Under the pieces are notes generated by a model. It searched no databases, was not told the origin of the DNA, and worked only from the letters and a program-made list of their open reading frames with translations. DNA of 64,000 nucleotides from Congeria kusceri (Eukaryota; Mollusca; Bivalvia; Myida; Dreissenidae): contig CM051028.1 in assembly GCA_027627225.1 (NCBI GenBank), positions 27,704,912 to 27,768,911 on the forward strand. The letters run 5' to 3'. A program made the position numbers and the translations under genes. Of the stretch, positions 46,901 to 56,390 are shown one piece after another; the stretch's first letter is position 1, and each line of letters begins with the position of its first letter.

Positions 46901-47746
46901 TTTTTTTTAAATATAGCTTACATTCTGAGGGGTATATTAAGGTAAATATTGGGGAAAAATATATACCTTTTATGCAGGGCAATGGGGCTAAATTTCGGCT
47001 TCAAATTGGCCATAAAAAAAAACACTGAATGATGTTTGAAATCAAAATTGAATCAATCGAAGGCTAAATCATTACAGCTCTATCGGAGTGGTTGTTGATG
47101 TAATTCTTAAAATTGAAAGCTTAACATTGAGAAATGATGCATGTTATAAAATGATACTTACATAAACATCACAAAGTGCATTACAAGATAAGTTAAACAG
47201 TCTAAAGATATAAAACAACTGCTTCAGCTTAAATTTGTTCAGTAAAAATATTTAGTAAAAGAAACATCTTCACTTCATCATACTAGCTACATAACAATTA
47301 AACCAGGGAACAATTTGCCTATACAATATCAAAACGTAATTGTATAATGACAAAGAATCATATTATGTTATTAATTGCATTCACTGAAACTAAAAGCATG
47401 ATACTGTAATTCATTACTTTCAATGCTATGCATACAGATGCCAATGTCATAAAACTCAAATTCAAAAGTTTGTTCCACTAGCTGTCGCTGTAAGGTCAGC
47501 AAGTATACGTGTAGTAGTATTAAACTGGCAGTTATTTTATTGGGAGTTATATTGATCCGTACCTGACTGCGATTAGAGAATGCTAAAAATATAAAGGCCA
47601 GCGCAATAATGCTGTAATACCTCAATATGAGTTATAATCTGCTGCTCGGTTCTGTGTCCATACTGAGCCTTCACGAGAATGTCGGTGAACTTGTGGAGAA
47701 TCATGTCGAATGGTCCCTGGTCCTCCAAAGGCTTCTCAAGGTCAAT
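34567..47746 (-). CDS. ITPK1: Inositol-tetrakisphosphate 1-kinase, 8 exons, 5'-partial
   Basis: ITPK1 is a cytosolic ATP-grasp kinase that phosphorylates inositol tri- and tetrakisphosphates on the route to InsP5/InsP6. Eight minus-strand exons join in consistent phase: 47746-47621, 46135-46018, 44046-43948, 37890-37847, 36969-36807, 36563-36496, 35871-35703 and 34949-34567. All have AG/GT borders and give 389 residues. Family blocks in order: 'PLEDQGPFDMILHKFTD', 'HPECIIVDPLEGIRKLLDR', 'IPPFVDLTSM', 'VCKPVVAHGTQDCHK', 'PPCVAQTFVNHNAMLYKIF', 'RPSLKNL', and 'GLDLFGIDVII' and 'YAVIDINVFP'. Metal ligands D243, D257 and N259 of this partial protein fit the human Asp/Asp/Asn set. The length implies ~38 missing N-terminal residues, whose exon I could not find. 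After the kinase fold a ~100-residue Ser/Lys-rich tail follows. No broken frame; likely functional. Confidence 0.95.
35703..35871 (-). CDS. ITPK1: ITPK1 exon with metal-binding residues, 207-262
   Basis: Acceptor 'atttccacag', donor gtagga. Encodes 'GLDLFGIDVIIECDTKRYAV' followed by 'IDINVFP', which holds the Asp, Asp and Asn that bind Mg2+ in the family. Confidence 0.95.
36496..36563 (-). CDS. ITPK1: ITPK1 exon, residues 184-206
   Basis: Acceptor 'ctattccag', donor gtattg. Encodes 'QSTIYFDTHEVCKSDSSHHL'. Confidence 0.9.
36807..36969 (-). CDS. ITPK1: ITPK1 exon, residues 130-183
   Basis: Acceptor 'accattcag', donor gttgga. Encodes 'MTVIFNDEGLRDISPPCVAQ' and 'HNAMLYKIFKVGSKQYIGHR', the ATP-grasp central strand with the inositol-phosphate-binding RPSLKN motif. 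Confidence 0.93.
37847..37890 (-). CDS. ITPK1: ITPK1 44-nt micro-exon, residues 115-129
   Basis: Acceptor 'tatgtttcag', donor gtatat. Encodes 'CKPVVAHGTQDCHK', the ATP-grasp nucleotide-binding segment with the conserved Lys. It fits exactly the phase gap between the neighbouring exons. Confidence 0.93.
37955..38060 (+). repeat. CpG-rich palindromic bivalve repeat, copy 2 (ITPK1 intron)
   Basis: 'gtcctggattagcttgtgcg' and 'ggctaatccgggacgacact' form an imperfect hairpin. 'gcattaagcacggttttccc' and 'tgacatgcctcaaatgt' follow. Truncated on the left relative to copy 3. Confidence 0.8.
38061..40015. other. ITPK1 intron, no other feature
   Basis: AT-rich intron between the 99-nt and 44-nt exons. 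ORFs at 38943-39227 and 39683-39999 show no recognisable family. Confidence 0.5.
40031..40428. repeat. Tandem array, 57-bp unit, 7 copies (ITPK1 intron)
   Basis: Units start at 40031, 40088, 40145, 40202, 40259, 40316 and 40373: 'gatctgacaccacacccata' ... 'ctacacatgttgagtacact'. As 57 is a multiple of 3, two minus-strand frames stay open and repeat 19-residue peptides. They lie inside an intron of the same-strand ITPK1 gene and are not supported as a gene. Confidence 0.96.
40665..40960. repeat. A/T-homopolymer-rich dispersed repeat fragment
   Basis: 'cacccaaaaaaaaaaaaccc' and 'tttttttaaatcgacctacc' with 'gggtcgcgttaccgcaaac'. A related inverted piece ('gggtcggcagggggggaggg') occurs near 41966. 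Exact extent unclear. Confidence 0.4.
42152..42632. repeat. Tandem array, 40-bp unit, 12 copies (ITPK1 intron)
   Basis: Unit 'cattgaaagttgaataccca' plus 'tgtgtatagcatactaagta'. Copies are essentially identical (one g/a change near 42460), so it is very recent or homogenised. Exact copy number may be collapsed in an assembly. Confidence 0.97.
42967..43212. mobile_element. CpG-rich palindromic bivalve MITE, copy 3, near full length (ITPK1 intron)
   Basis: Inverted ends: 'gaggcgtgtggtgggaaact' against 'attcccatgacacgccc'. Two inner hairpins, 'gtgtcgtcctggataacctg' and 'gtgtcgtcccggattagcct', flank a central 'tattttctgtttcaaggaag' block. It is the most complete of the five copies and defines the family as a ~245-bp non-autonomous TIR element. 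Confidence 0.78.
43223..43943. repeat. Minisatellite, 41-bp unit, ~17-18 copies, abutting an ITPK1 splice donor
   Basis: Unit 'gggaaactctggagggattt' + 'tcaccaacagccggtttaaat', with variants (agctgg/agccgg, ggttgaaat). The last unit runs into the fifth intron base of the donor at 43947. Early copies have 'tctgctggaggg', later copies lost 'gct'. Confidence 0.96.
43948..44046 (-). CDS. ITPK1: ITPK1 exon, residues 82-114
   Basis: Acceptor 'catttcag', donor gtaagcag. Encodes 'SSVFIPPFVDLTSMDVDENR' and ends 'VKYPI'. The 41-bp minisatellite begins within a few bases of the donor. Confidence 0.93.
44200..45045. other. ITPK1 intron, no other feature
   Basis: Nothing recognised. Confidence 0.45.
45051..45362. 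repeat. Tandem array, 52-bp unit, 6 copies (ITPK1 intron)
   Basis: Unit 'aatgttacatgtcgttacag' ... 'gcacactttattgcaatctg'. Starts at 45051, 45103 and then every 52 bp; low divergence. Confidence 0.95.
46018..46135 (-). CDS. ITPK1: ITPK1 exon, residues 43-81
   Basis: Acceptor 'attttcaag' (phase 0), donor gtaagac (phase 1). Encodes 'NYINNHPECIIVDPLEGIRK'. Its 5' edge is duplicated at 47.09 kb, see findings. Confidence 0.93.
46267..47081. mobile_element. hAT-like MITE with nested second MITE (ITPK1 intron)
   Basis: Inverted ends 'agggctgcaacgat' (46267-46280) and 'atcattacagctct' (47068-47081), each backed by 'cgataaatcgat'/'aatcaatcgaagg'-type sequence. The 'AGGGCTGcAACGAT' end is a familiar hAT-type terminus. 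It is split by the element at 46645-47027. Confidence 0.7.
46645..47027 (+). mobile_element. ~380-bp MITE family F, copy 1 (nested)
   Basis: Ends 'cagtg' and 'cactg' next to T-rich/A-rich tracts. The inside has 'gggggaaaggtggcgggg', 'cccttcagatggggaatttt', 'aaattgctgagatatttt', 'tcctctaccttagtcaat' and 'gggcaatggggctaaattt'. Candidate 5-bp target duplication 'aatga' on both sides. Two other copies lie at 54.7 and 62.4 kb. Confidence 0.75.
47084..47240. repeat. Diverged duplicate of ITPK1 exon edge and intron (46113-46255)
   Basis: 'gttgttgatgtaattctt' is shared with the exon 46135-46018 edge. The following ~130 bp ('acattgagaaa', 'cataaacatcac', 'gtgcatta-aagtt', 'ctgcttcagct') aligns with intron sequence after it, roughly 70 percent identical by eye. 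The hAT-like MITE sits between the two copies. Confidence 0.75.
47621..47746 (-). CDS. ITPK1: ITPK1 exon (first visible), residues 1-42
   Basis: Acceptor 'cctattttcag', donor gtatta, both phase 0. Encodes 'IDLEKPLEDQGPFDMILHKF' and then 'TDILVKAQYG', the N-terminal sub-domain of the kinase. Confidence 0.93.
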
Positions 47747-47812
47747 CTGAAAATAGGTCAAGGTCAGTCTGAACGATGCTCAGTCAATGTGCAAATAGGC
47801 CAAGGTCACTGA

Positions 47813-48460
47813 ATAGTAGGACATGTGATTAATGAGAAAAAAATAGCGAGATTTCAAAAACGATTTTACATCTTTAAACAGCAGTTTAGCATCTGCAGTA
47901 AATAATAAAACATTTCATTTAAAATATGCCCATGTAAAGTTATTTTTTGAATAATACCAAGTGGTTATACATTGTAATTAATTCATAAACATAATATTTG
48001 TAAATATTGGGCAGGTATGCTTCCACAACAGACTATGAGAAGAATTTATTGCATGTAGTGCTGTAAATAACTAAATGGTAAAAGAACATTGCAGTAAATA
48101 GTTTAGAAATTTAAATGCTGCACACACAGTATTCATGCTCTATTTTGGTATTTTATCAAATTTAATTATCAGGCATGAATATATATATTTTATATGTAAC
48201 ATCACCTGTTATTTGTTACTATAGTATTAATTTCTTAATTCTTTAATACATAATTATTTACTACACCGCAAATTTTCGTACTGATTTAAGTACTTTACCA
48301 TTAGATCTATGGTATTTACATTAACTTTCATAGAGTATAAATAGCTTAAATATCTTTGGCAACAGCATGATACTGACTACTGAACATGTGACTGAAAGTA
48401 ATTTAGCAAAAATAGCAACTTTCAGACAGAAAGGTCAAACTTTTAAAAAGCTGGCATAGA
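47813..48460. other. AT-rich sequence 5' of the first visible ITPK1 exon
   Basis: Presumably ITPK1 intron. The exon for the missing N-terminus (family motif GYW...EKK) was searched for by eye and not found here. Confidence 0.4.
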
Positions 48461-48463
48461 TTT

Positions 48464-48668
48464 GAGGTGTGTCTTGCGAAACCCATGCTAATGCATGTGC
48501 CTAGTGGTCGTCCCGGATTACAGGCTAATCCGGGACATCACTTTCCACCTACAGTTGATTTATGTTAAGAAGAGACTTCCTTAAAACAGAAAATACCATA
48601 AAAGCGGAAAGTGTAGACAACATTTTACGCGCATGCATTAAGCCTGGGCTTCCCACAACACGCCTCAT
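48464..48668. repeat. CpG-rich palindromic bivalve MITE, copy 4
   Basis: 'gtcgtcccggattacaggct' + 'aatccgggacatcac' is a near-perfect hairpin. 'cttaaaacagaaaatacc' is the central block in inverse orientation. 'gcatgcattaagcctgggct' and 'acaacacgcctca' close the right side. Confidence 0.8.
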
Positions 48669-49345
48669 TTTTACTTGTCCCGTGCTTCCGGCAAATGGGT
48701 TCTTTAGTATATGATCAAATTCCAGGACAGTTATGAAGAAATTGTTTCAGCCAATAATTTTCATGGCCAAATTTAATTTCAGCTTTTTGGCTAATGGCAG
48801 CTTGAGTACTTTTGAAATTGTAATCGCTTTCTGAAGATTATCAGACGACACTAACAAATACTTACAACTGTTGCCACAAGGCAGGATTTCATTATTCTGA
48901 TTACTGTGACTGTATGTTTGCAGGCAGATTGAGGAAGCAAAATGGAAAATAACAACAACTATGTATGTCTGTCAGACACCATTATTAAATTTCTATAGCT
49001 ATAACTTACTAGCCATACAAAAATATTTGAGATTATTTCACTTAATCATTAACAACCGCTGCAATCGAACGCCAAACACTGGCACAAGAATATTTACAAT
49101 ATTTTATTTCCCATGGAAGTTTATCAGATCTAACTAGTTTACCCTGCTTATTTCCCCTGGGAACGAAATCAGAGACTGGTATTGAACTTAGTAGCAGCTG
49201 TGTGTGGGCTATCATCAATCGATGACTAGTATTGGCAAACAGTTCTTGGTATATGCCCTGCAAGGCCAACTGAGCTCTGACAGTCCCAGATACATGGCCA
49301 CTACAAGACTATGCAAAACCTCTTAAAGCTGTCAGACACCAGGAT

Positions 49346-49425
49346 TTGAGCTGTGTCGTTGGAAAAGCGACACTTTACCGTATGCATTAAGCCCGATTTT
49401 CCCACAAAACGTCTCAAATGTATTA
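49346..49425. repeat. CpG-rich palindromic bivalve repeat, copy 5 (short derivative)
   Basis: 'tttgagctgtgtcgttggaa' and 'gcattaagcccgattttccc' with 'cgtctcaaatgta'. The middle is deleted, leaving mostly the two ends. Confidence 0.6.
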
Positions 49426-49889
49426 TAAACACTACATGTTAACATTTATACACAGTTAAATACTTGATGTATCATTAAATTATTTGGTATAACATGATTC
49501 ATGCACCTTTTAATTGTTGCAAAAACAATGTGTTATAAATTTTGTCACACATCCACATTCTGACGGTCTTGACAGGTTTTGCATTCTCTGCTCGACAGAA
49601 ACTTTTGTTCATACTGAAAAATATGCTTATTGATAATATTTTATACAGCTCGAACAAAATAACCTGACAATATTGACCTTTATTTTGCTTTTGAATTATT
49701 TCATGTATTAATATGTGTTTCACAAGTTTATTAATACTGTTACTGTATTTTCAGTGGTTACCTCTTGCAACGATTTAACAAGTATGGAAAATCATATTAT
49801 ATTCATTGTAACCCATTTGCAATAAATTCATGTATAAAGCCCTGTGCCAGGTTAATTTGTCCAAGCTATTCAGTGGACAATTATGTTAA

Positions 49890-50391
49890 AGGGACTTGTT
49901 CACAGATTTTCGCATTTTTTGAAGTATGCCATTAAATGTCTTAACTTTACAGATTTAACCATCGGAACTAAAATCTCAAGTATAATAACAAAAAAAGTAT
50001 TTAGAGACAAAAAGAAAATAAAAAACATTGATCCAACCCTGGTTCGAACCCGGGACCTCTGGATTAAAAGGCTATCACCTCAACCACTCGGCCACTCCGA
50101 CTTCTATATTTTACCGTGCATTATTTACTTTATGAAAGTGTTCCACGTGATGTCAATAGTTTCAACGAAATCAACAGAAACACTCCAAATTATTCCATCG
50201 TTTAGCGTTACTAACACTTTATAATTTTATCAATTTCATCTGATGATTACTCATAAACGAAATGGTTTTTACAGTATATTTCTAGGTCCATAGTGTTATT
50301 TTGCTCCCTTGTATACACTGTTCTATAATTTTTTGAATCAGTGATAAAAAGTTGAAAAATTGTCAATTCGTCAATCTGTAAATAGGTCCCT
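49890..50391. mobile_element. TTAA-flanked inverted-repeat element with tRNA-like core, copy 2
   Basis: Left 'agggacttgttcacagattt' and right 'aatctgtaaataggtccct' are inverted copies, with TTAA at 49886-49889 and 50392-50395. Colinear with 31319-31785 over its full length ('atgtcttaact', tRNA-like block, 'atagtgttattttgc', 'gaaaaattgtcaatt'). The 113-codon ORF at 49883-50224 reads through it and is incidental. Confidence 0.8.
50031..50105 (-). ncRNA. tRNA-like sequence within inverted-repeat element (pseudo-tRNA)
   Basis: On the minus strand 'gagtggccgagtggttgagg' is a strong box A in a Leu/Ser-like D-arm, and 'ccgggttcgaaccagg' is a perfect box B. The anticodon loop reads 'ccttttaatcc'. 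The acceptor and anticodon stems pair poorly and the variable arm is short, so a genuine decoding tRNA is unlikely. Confidence 0.55.
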
Positions 50392-50667
50392 TTAACTTCT
50401 ATAACATTTTACAGTAACACACAAATTATTTGAGTTAAATGCTCAGGTCCAGTCATCGATATGTAATACATGCCACAAATCTCATGCCTAAGGTCTTAAA
50501 TAATCATTTCATCTATATTTTATTCCCGATTGCAGAAATCGAGCAAGATTATAGACTCTATGACAGTAAGTGAGTAAACAATGTATACAATTTATAATAC
50601 CAAGATAATGGCATTTACACTTCAGGCCATAAGTGGGTTAATTAACAACATATAGAAAGCTACTTAA

Positions 50668-50706
50668 ACACACACACACACACATACACACACACACACA
50701 CACACA
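50668..50706. repeat. (CA)n microsatellite
   Basis: Nearly uninterrupted CA dinucleotides with one 'ta' interruption. Confidence 0.98.
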
Positions 50707-50709
50707 CTG

Positions 50710-51770
50710 ATTTAAGAACAAAGACTTGATAGATTTTTATTAAGCATGAATACTGGTTGGCGAGTAGTATCAGTATCCGTGATTTGAATATTAAAAGCTG
50801 TAAAAGCTCTCCAGCATTGAATGTTGAGTTTACACACATCACCTAGCAACTGTTCCAAATGCAGAATAAGTTGAAGTCTCCAAAACTTCATATTTTTCAA
50901 GATATTTACATTTGTTTTAAAAAAAATCTCAAAACAACTCCTCGCAGGGCATTCACGCGCACGTCTTTTCGCATGCGCATTAATCTATTATTGGACCCCT
51001 ATTTTTATCTTGTACTTCCCTATTTTTGGTTTACCAAGGGTGATCGCTAGGTTATTCACATAAAGCAGCAATTTTAGTATTTAAACACCACCATCCATTT
51101 ATTCAAATGCATTCTTTGCGAAAAAGATTTTCTTAAAAAAATCAAGAATTGCATTCGCAAAATGTTTACTCAAATAAAATATTAACAAAGAATTTCAATT
51201 TTAAAATGTTAACTTAATTATACAGCTAGTTTCGGGACGATTTTGACAAAATTTAAATATGGGAGAAGCGTCTACTTCGATAATAACTAGGTTATCTGCC
51301 GTTTACAATCAGCAAATTTTTAAGAGGCGCCAAAGGGGTAATCAAAAGCCCATTTTTCGGCATCCACTTATGTTTGTAGTCGCATTATCACGGTTAATCT
51401 GGCATAGAATTTAATAATATTACATCATTATGATGTAGGTAATATAATGTAGAATAATATAGAGTGATTAAAATCTTGAGGTTTGTAGCACAAAAATCGC
51501 ATTTTCAATTGAAAGGAAAAATCACTGGTACTACTAGTGTTATTGCTTCAAGTAACGCTTATTGATTACCCCTTTGGAGCCCCTTACATGGAAAAATCCA
51601 TATGACGTCATGACAAGATATTTACATCCTCGTAAACAGAAGGAGCCCAACTTTGTACTGCAACAAGCTTTTCATTAAAAGTATTACTTACGCGATTGAA
51701 AATAAAGAAAAACTACTAAAAAATCACGGATACTACTCGCGAACCAGTATAGGAGTAACTATTTATAAAA
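50710..51770. other. Intergenic or intronic sequence with one CpG-containing patch
   Basis: Mostly AT-rich. 50945-50982 ('attcacgcgcacg', 'cgcatgcgcattaa') is CpG-containing and includes an NRF1-like motif on the minus strand. No exon supported. Confidence 0.4.
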
Positions 51771-51779
51771 TAATGAAAG

Positions 51780-52205
51780 ACATCCTATAGCTCATAACGC
51801 TCTACAAACGCTATTGGTGATTCTATAGATCCTATGCATCTACAAACTTCATTGGATATCCTATGTATCATTTGATCTGCAAAAACTATTGGAGATCCTT
51901 TAGATCCTCAGGATCCACAAACACTATTGGATATCCTATAGATCCTATGGAACTACTAACTTCATTGGAGATCCTATTGATCTTATGGATCTACAAACTT
52001 CTTTGGAGATCCTATAGATATATTGTTCCTATAAACTTAATTTGAGATCCTATATATCCTATGGATCTACAAACTTTATTGGAGATCCTACAGATCCTAC
52101 GGATCTACACACTACATTGGAGATAATATAGATCCTATGGATCTACAACCACTATTGGAGAAAATATTGATCTGCAAACTTCTTTGGGCATTCTAAAGAT
52201 ACTAT
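51780..52205. repeat. Degenerate tandem array, ~37-38 bp unit, ~11 copies
   Basis: Unit approximates 'ctatggatctacaaacttca' + 'ttggagatcctatagatc'. Heavily diverged, with indels. Confidence 0.9.
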
Positions 52206-52409
52206 GAATCTACACACGTTTCACTTCATCGGACCCTTTATAGGTCATAGGTGTATAGATCTTAATGTCATTTATTTCTGACATCAGTATTAAAACTGCA
52301 AACTTCCTCCCATACTACTCTACATGTAAATGTGTTTTTTTCATTAAATCATATTTAAGGAGGACAAATATTGTCTGGAACATGGACATTATTAACCAGC
52401 CCTGTCTTT

Positions 52410-52780
52410 AAAAAAGGTCAAAACTCCCTACACACATACATGACACACCAACGATTTAAATCAAGCTAAAACTATAGTTGTCACATGAGTGATGGATATA
52501 CCCCCACAATATGGCCTTGTCACAAAACTAACCATGTTTTTAGGGAATTTAAAGTCAAAAAGGGGCCATAACTCTGTCAAAATCTAGTGGTTTGTAACCA
52601 ACATCAAATTTGACCTGTATTCTATGATGTTACACATGTGTACCAAAAATTATTTGAATATGTCACGACTTTCTTGAGTTATCATCCGGAAACCAAAAAC
52701 CAACAGGACGACAGACCGACAAGCTCACTCCTATATACCTATATAAAAAATCTATCAGCAGCTTGCTTGGCTTGCTTAGC
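52410..52780. repeat. Dispersed molluscan repeat
   Basis: 'aaaaaggggccataactctg', 'tcaaatttgacctgtattct' and 'ccggaaaccaaaaaccaaca' followed by 'ggacgacagaccgacaagct' is the layout of a very common bivalve repeat as I recall it. Confidence 0.55.
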
Positions 52781-52799
52781 AGACTTCGATGACTCATTT

Positions 52800-54740
52800 A
52801 TCATGTTGTAAATGTAAGCATGTATATCCAGTGAGTTATCTGTCTAGCCATACTGGCGTGGGGGAGTGAGGAACATAGGACAGAAACTGAAAGATGGAAT
52901 TTTTGTGGTTTTTCTCATTCAGTGCACATTAATTTATTAATAAGACAAAGTGCACAGGCACATTTACAGTCATGCTATGGGTTGTTGATAAAAAGTTTTG
53001 CTGTAAATTAAGGGCAATTTGAGGTCATAGACGTTTAAAGGTAAAACTAGCATTTTTGAGAAGCAATAATTTTACTAAGACAATTCTATAAGCAGAAAAC
53101 TCTTTGAACTGTTTAAACAGGTAATAACATTATTAATATACTAATGGAAAATCCGATTTTAGAAATGACTTTCTGTGGGTTTTTCGGCGTAGCTGTCTAA
53201 GATCACTTTTGACCTAGATTTCTTGCGATAATTATGCAGTGGGAAAATTGAATGCCAATAGAATTGGGCAAATTTTCTAATTTTAGGGAATGCAAACTTC
53301 AAACAATGGTTTAACGTATACCTATAACTGTTGCATACTTTTGGGGAATACAAATTTACATAATTGTTTACATAAGTGGTTAAAATGAAGTTATAAACAT
53401 ATCCTCGACATATACTCTAGAAATGAGGCTAATTATGAACGTATTTTCTCATTGTATGCCATAAACAGAATGCTATATTCATTCACGTAACGAAATAACT
53501 ATTTTGTTTAGCCTACATTTATATAAGCGTTACGCTCTGTAAATAGCAATTGTGCAATGTTCCCATTCATAAATCTCTCTCACAGAGTTGCCGTTCTATG
53601 TAGCCCATTGATTCTAGCGAGTTCATCGCATTCCAGAACAGTTGTGTCATTCTAAAAATAGCGCGCGTAGCTAGCAACCGTTGTATAGCTGTGTTAATAT
53701 ACTCGTACATGCATCAATAATAGCGTTCAGAGAATCATAAACCTAAAAAATTCAATAAATGTGGACTTTATATTATAAACTTACTGTTAATTTGATTTAA
53801 AATTGTGGTTACGATTTATTAACGATTATTTATAATTGCATCTTTCTATCAACTTCTCCAATAGAAGTTATTTAATCTGTAAAAAGATGCTAAATTTTCT
53901 ATAGATAAAATGTTATGAAAGAAGATTCGGAATATGTCGAATTGTTATTCGCGTAGCATGAATACACAATTTGCAATATTAATTATACACAGGAACACTT
54001 GATATATCATAATTCTACTGATATAATTTAAAATCGTCATAGTCTAATGAATTTTTATGTTTGCGTTATCAAAAATAAAGTCTTAACATTTCAAAAATCG
54101 CTGAATGTTCCCCGACTATTGCTTTTTATTGGGATACACAGTATACATGCTTATTTGACTTCATGGTTATTATATTAGATAACTAACATGAATGGTATAT
54201 AACCGGTACTATAAATAACTATATAGACTTGTCCGATACATAATAATTTTAATTCATTCCCGAAATTATTTTCTTACATTGTTAATTTGTTAAATTGGCT
54301 TGACAAATTCAGATAACAATTATGTTAACCTAAATTATTTTGGTTATTCATATATCACTGGTGGAAACATGGAGTTGTATGATTGGTTTATTCACGGCAT
54401 AGATATTAATTATAATTTTATTTAAGTTTTAAATTTATAAATTTATCTCAGATTAACTTTTGTGTCCGAGAAGTTTTCTTATAGTGTCCGAAAAATCTGG
54501 GGTCCAGTAAGTCTCCTAATATTGGTGGGGACCAAAAAATCTGGGATCTGAGAAGTCACTTAACCGATCATCTTGGCCATCTGTTTAGGTAATTTTTAAA
54601 TGACATCTCAATATTAATTTCAACGCTGATTGTCTTTTTAAAGACATTTCTTGTTTTTTCTAACCTAATTCATGGAAATGAGAATCAGTACCCATGACAA
54701 CAAAAGTTCATGAACTTTACTTCAATATTAATTTTAATCA
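52800..54740. other. AT-rich intergenic sequence
   Basis: No gene supported. ORF 53159-53353 (minus) has no recognisable family. A slightly CpG-richer patch lies at 53570-53700. Confidence 0.45.
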
Positions 54741-54744
54741 TAAA

Positions 54745-55133
54745 CCAGTTGGGGTTTTTTACCTTTGGGGGGAAGGTGGCAGGGCCCTTCAGGTGGGAAA
54801 TTTTATGGCAAAAGGGGATTTAAAAAAAAAAAAAAACATTATTAGTAAATTTACATTTAGTTTATATTCTACTTTGTTATAAAACATCAATTAATCAATT
54901 GTTTTGCTACCAATGATAACTTTTTAAACTTGGTTTGATGAAAAATTGCAGGGATATTTTACGAAAATTCCTCTATCTTAATCAACTTTCTTTCAATTTT
55001 TGTCATTTTTTTTCCAAATATAGCTTACATTCTAAGGGGAATTTTGAGGTAAATATAGGGGAAAAATATAAACCTTTTAAGCAGGGGAATGGGGCCGAAT
55101 TTCAGCCCTAAATTGGCCATAAAAAAAACACTG
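54745..55133 (+). mobile_element. MITE family F, copy 2
   Basis: Colinear with 46645-47027 ('ggggggaaggtggcaggg', 'cccttcaggtgggaaatttt', 'aattcctctatcttaatca'). Flanked by the direct repeat 'cataaac' on both sides, a clear target-site duplication of at least 7 bp. Confidence 0.85.
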
Positions 55134-55139
55134 CATAAA

Positions 55140-56390
55140 CACAGACCAATGAAGCCATTTGTTTAGTATCGGGTATGAATGTCACTGGTCCATATTTAAA
55201 ATTAAGCTCAAGATTATTCTCTTTTTTTTAATCATGAAGCCAGGCATGTAGTCTTACTAGTTATTTTTTTCCTTCTTTGACAGGTTCTCATAAAAGGACC
55301 AATTCCCACTTTACCCAATTGGAATGAAAATATTCCCAAATTGGTAGTGAACAACTCCCAAATTCACAGTGAATTTAGGTTGTAAATAATGCCTTAACTG
55401 CATGTATGAGGATAAAATCAATTTAATATTTATTTAAACTACTCAGTTACTAGTTTATTTATTAAAAAAATTATGTGATCATTTTTTTCACCATCAGCAG
55501 AATTTCAGGATGTGATTCCCAATCTGCTGGGAAGCAGACCCATTCAAAAGCAGTGAAATAAATCACTGGACAAGTAAACAAAACAAGGAATGTTTTAAAG
55601 TGTTGCTTTTTTTAAATTATAATACAATGCAAATCTACTTTTTTCATTGTTGTTATACACTAATAGAATAAGGTACATACATATTGCTATTTCCTATGCA
55701 TTTCTGAAAAATAAACCTTATTTATACTTGGCCAAATTTTGAAGATGATATGGCAGTTGATTTAATTTTGTAAAAATATTCTATTACATATCCCATTCCC
55801 AATCAAATTTAAGCTGTATCTGGGAAATCCATCAAAAGTTCCAAATCATAGTCTATGTGATATTCCAGCACTGGAATAAAAGCAACCACAGTGAAACTGA
55901 AGCAACATTGATCTTCCTGACCCAGTTATTCAGTTTGGTGTGCTGCAAGACACATTTTCTGCCAGTGTAAATTAGCCAATATGGAGTACAATAAAGATAG
56001 TTAAGGATAATCAATTGAATTCTGAAATACTTGCAGGAAAACTGTTACCAATCTCAGACCGAATATGTAACCCTGATATGATTTTTGCTGATAAATTTTT
56101 AATCATAATAAACTCGGAGTTGATGCATTTCTGGCTGAAGTTCTAAAATGATCGCAGTATTTGACCCCATCCCAGCTTTAGATCTACAGCAAAAAGAAAC
56201 AGAAACCTTGAAAAAAATCTCAAAAAGGGAAACTGTGTTAGATGGAATTGAGTTTTTATGTCAATAATATCATCCTCATTTTCATTTACTGGGAGCAGAC
56301 AAAATGGACAAATAGGAATGAAGGAAAACAAGAATATTGGTAGAATTGGCGGACGCTCCCCGATGCCGTTTTGACCTCTCATTGTGGCCT
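55140..56390. other. AT-rich intergenic sequence
   Basis: Nothing recognised. Phrases such as 'caattcccactttacccaat' and 'cccaatctgctgggaagca' suggest old repeats. Confidence 0.4.

Noticed and set aside
50031..50105. Functional tRNA-Leu/Ser gene
   Set aside because: Good Pol III boxes, but poor anticodon and acceptor stems; better explained as part of the element.
49883..50224. 113-codon plus-strand ORF
   Set aside because: It reads antisense through the tRNA-like block of a mobile element and has no recognisable domain.
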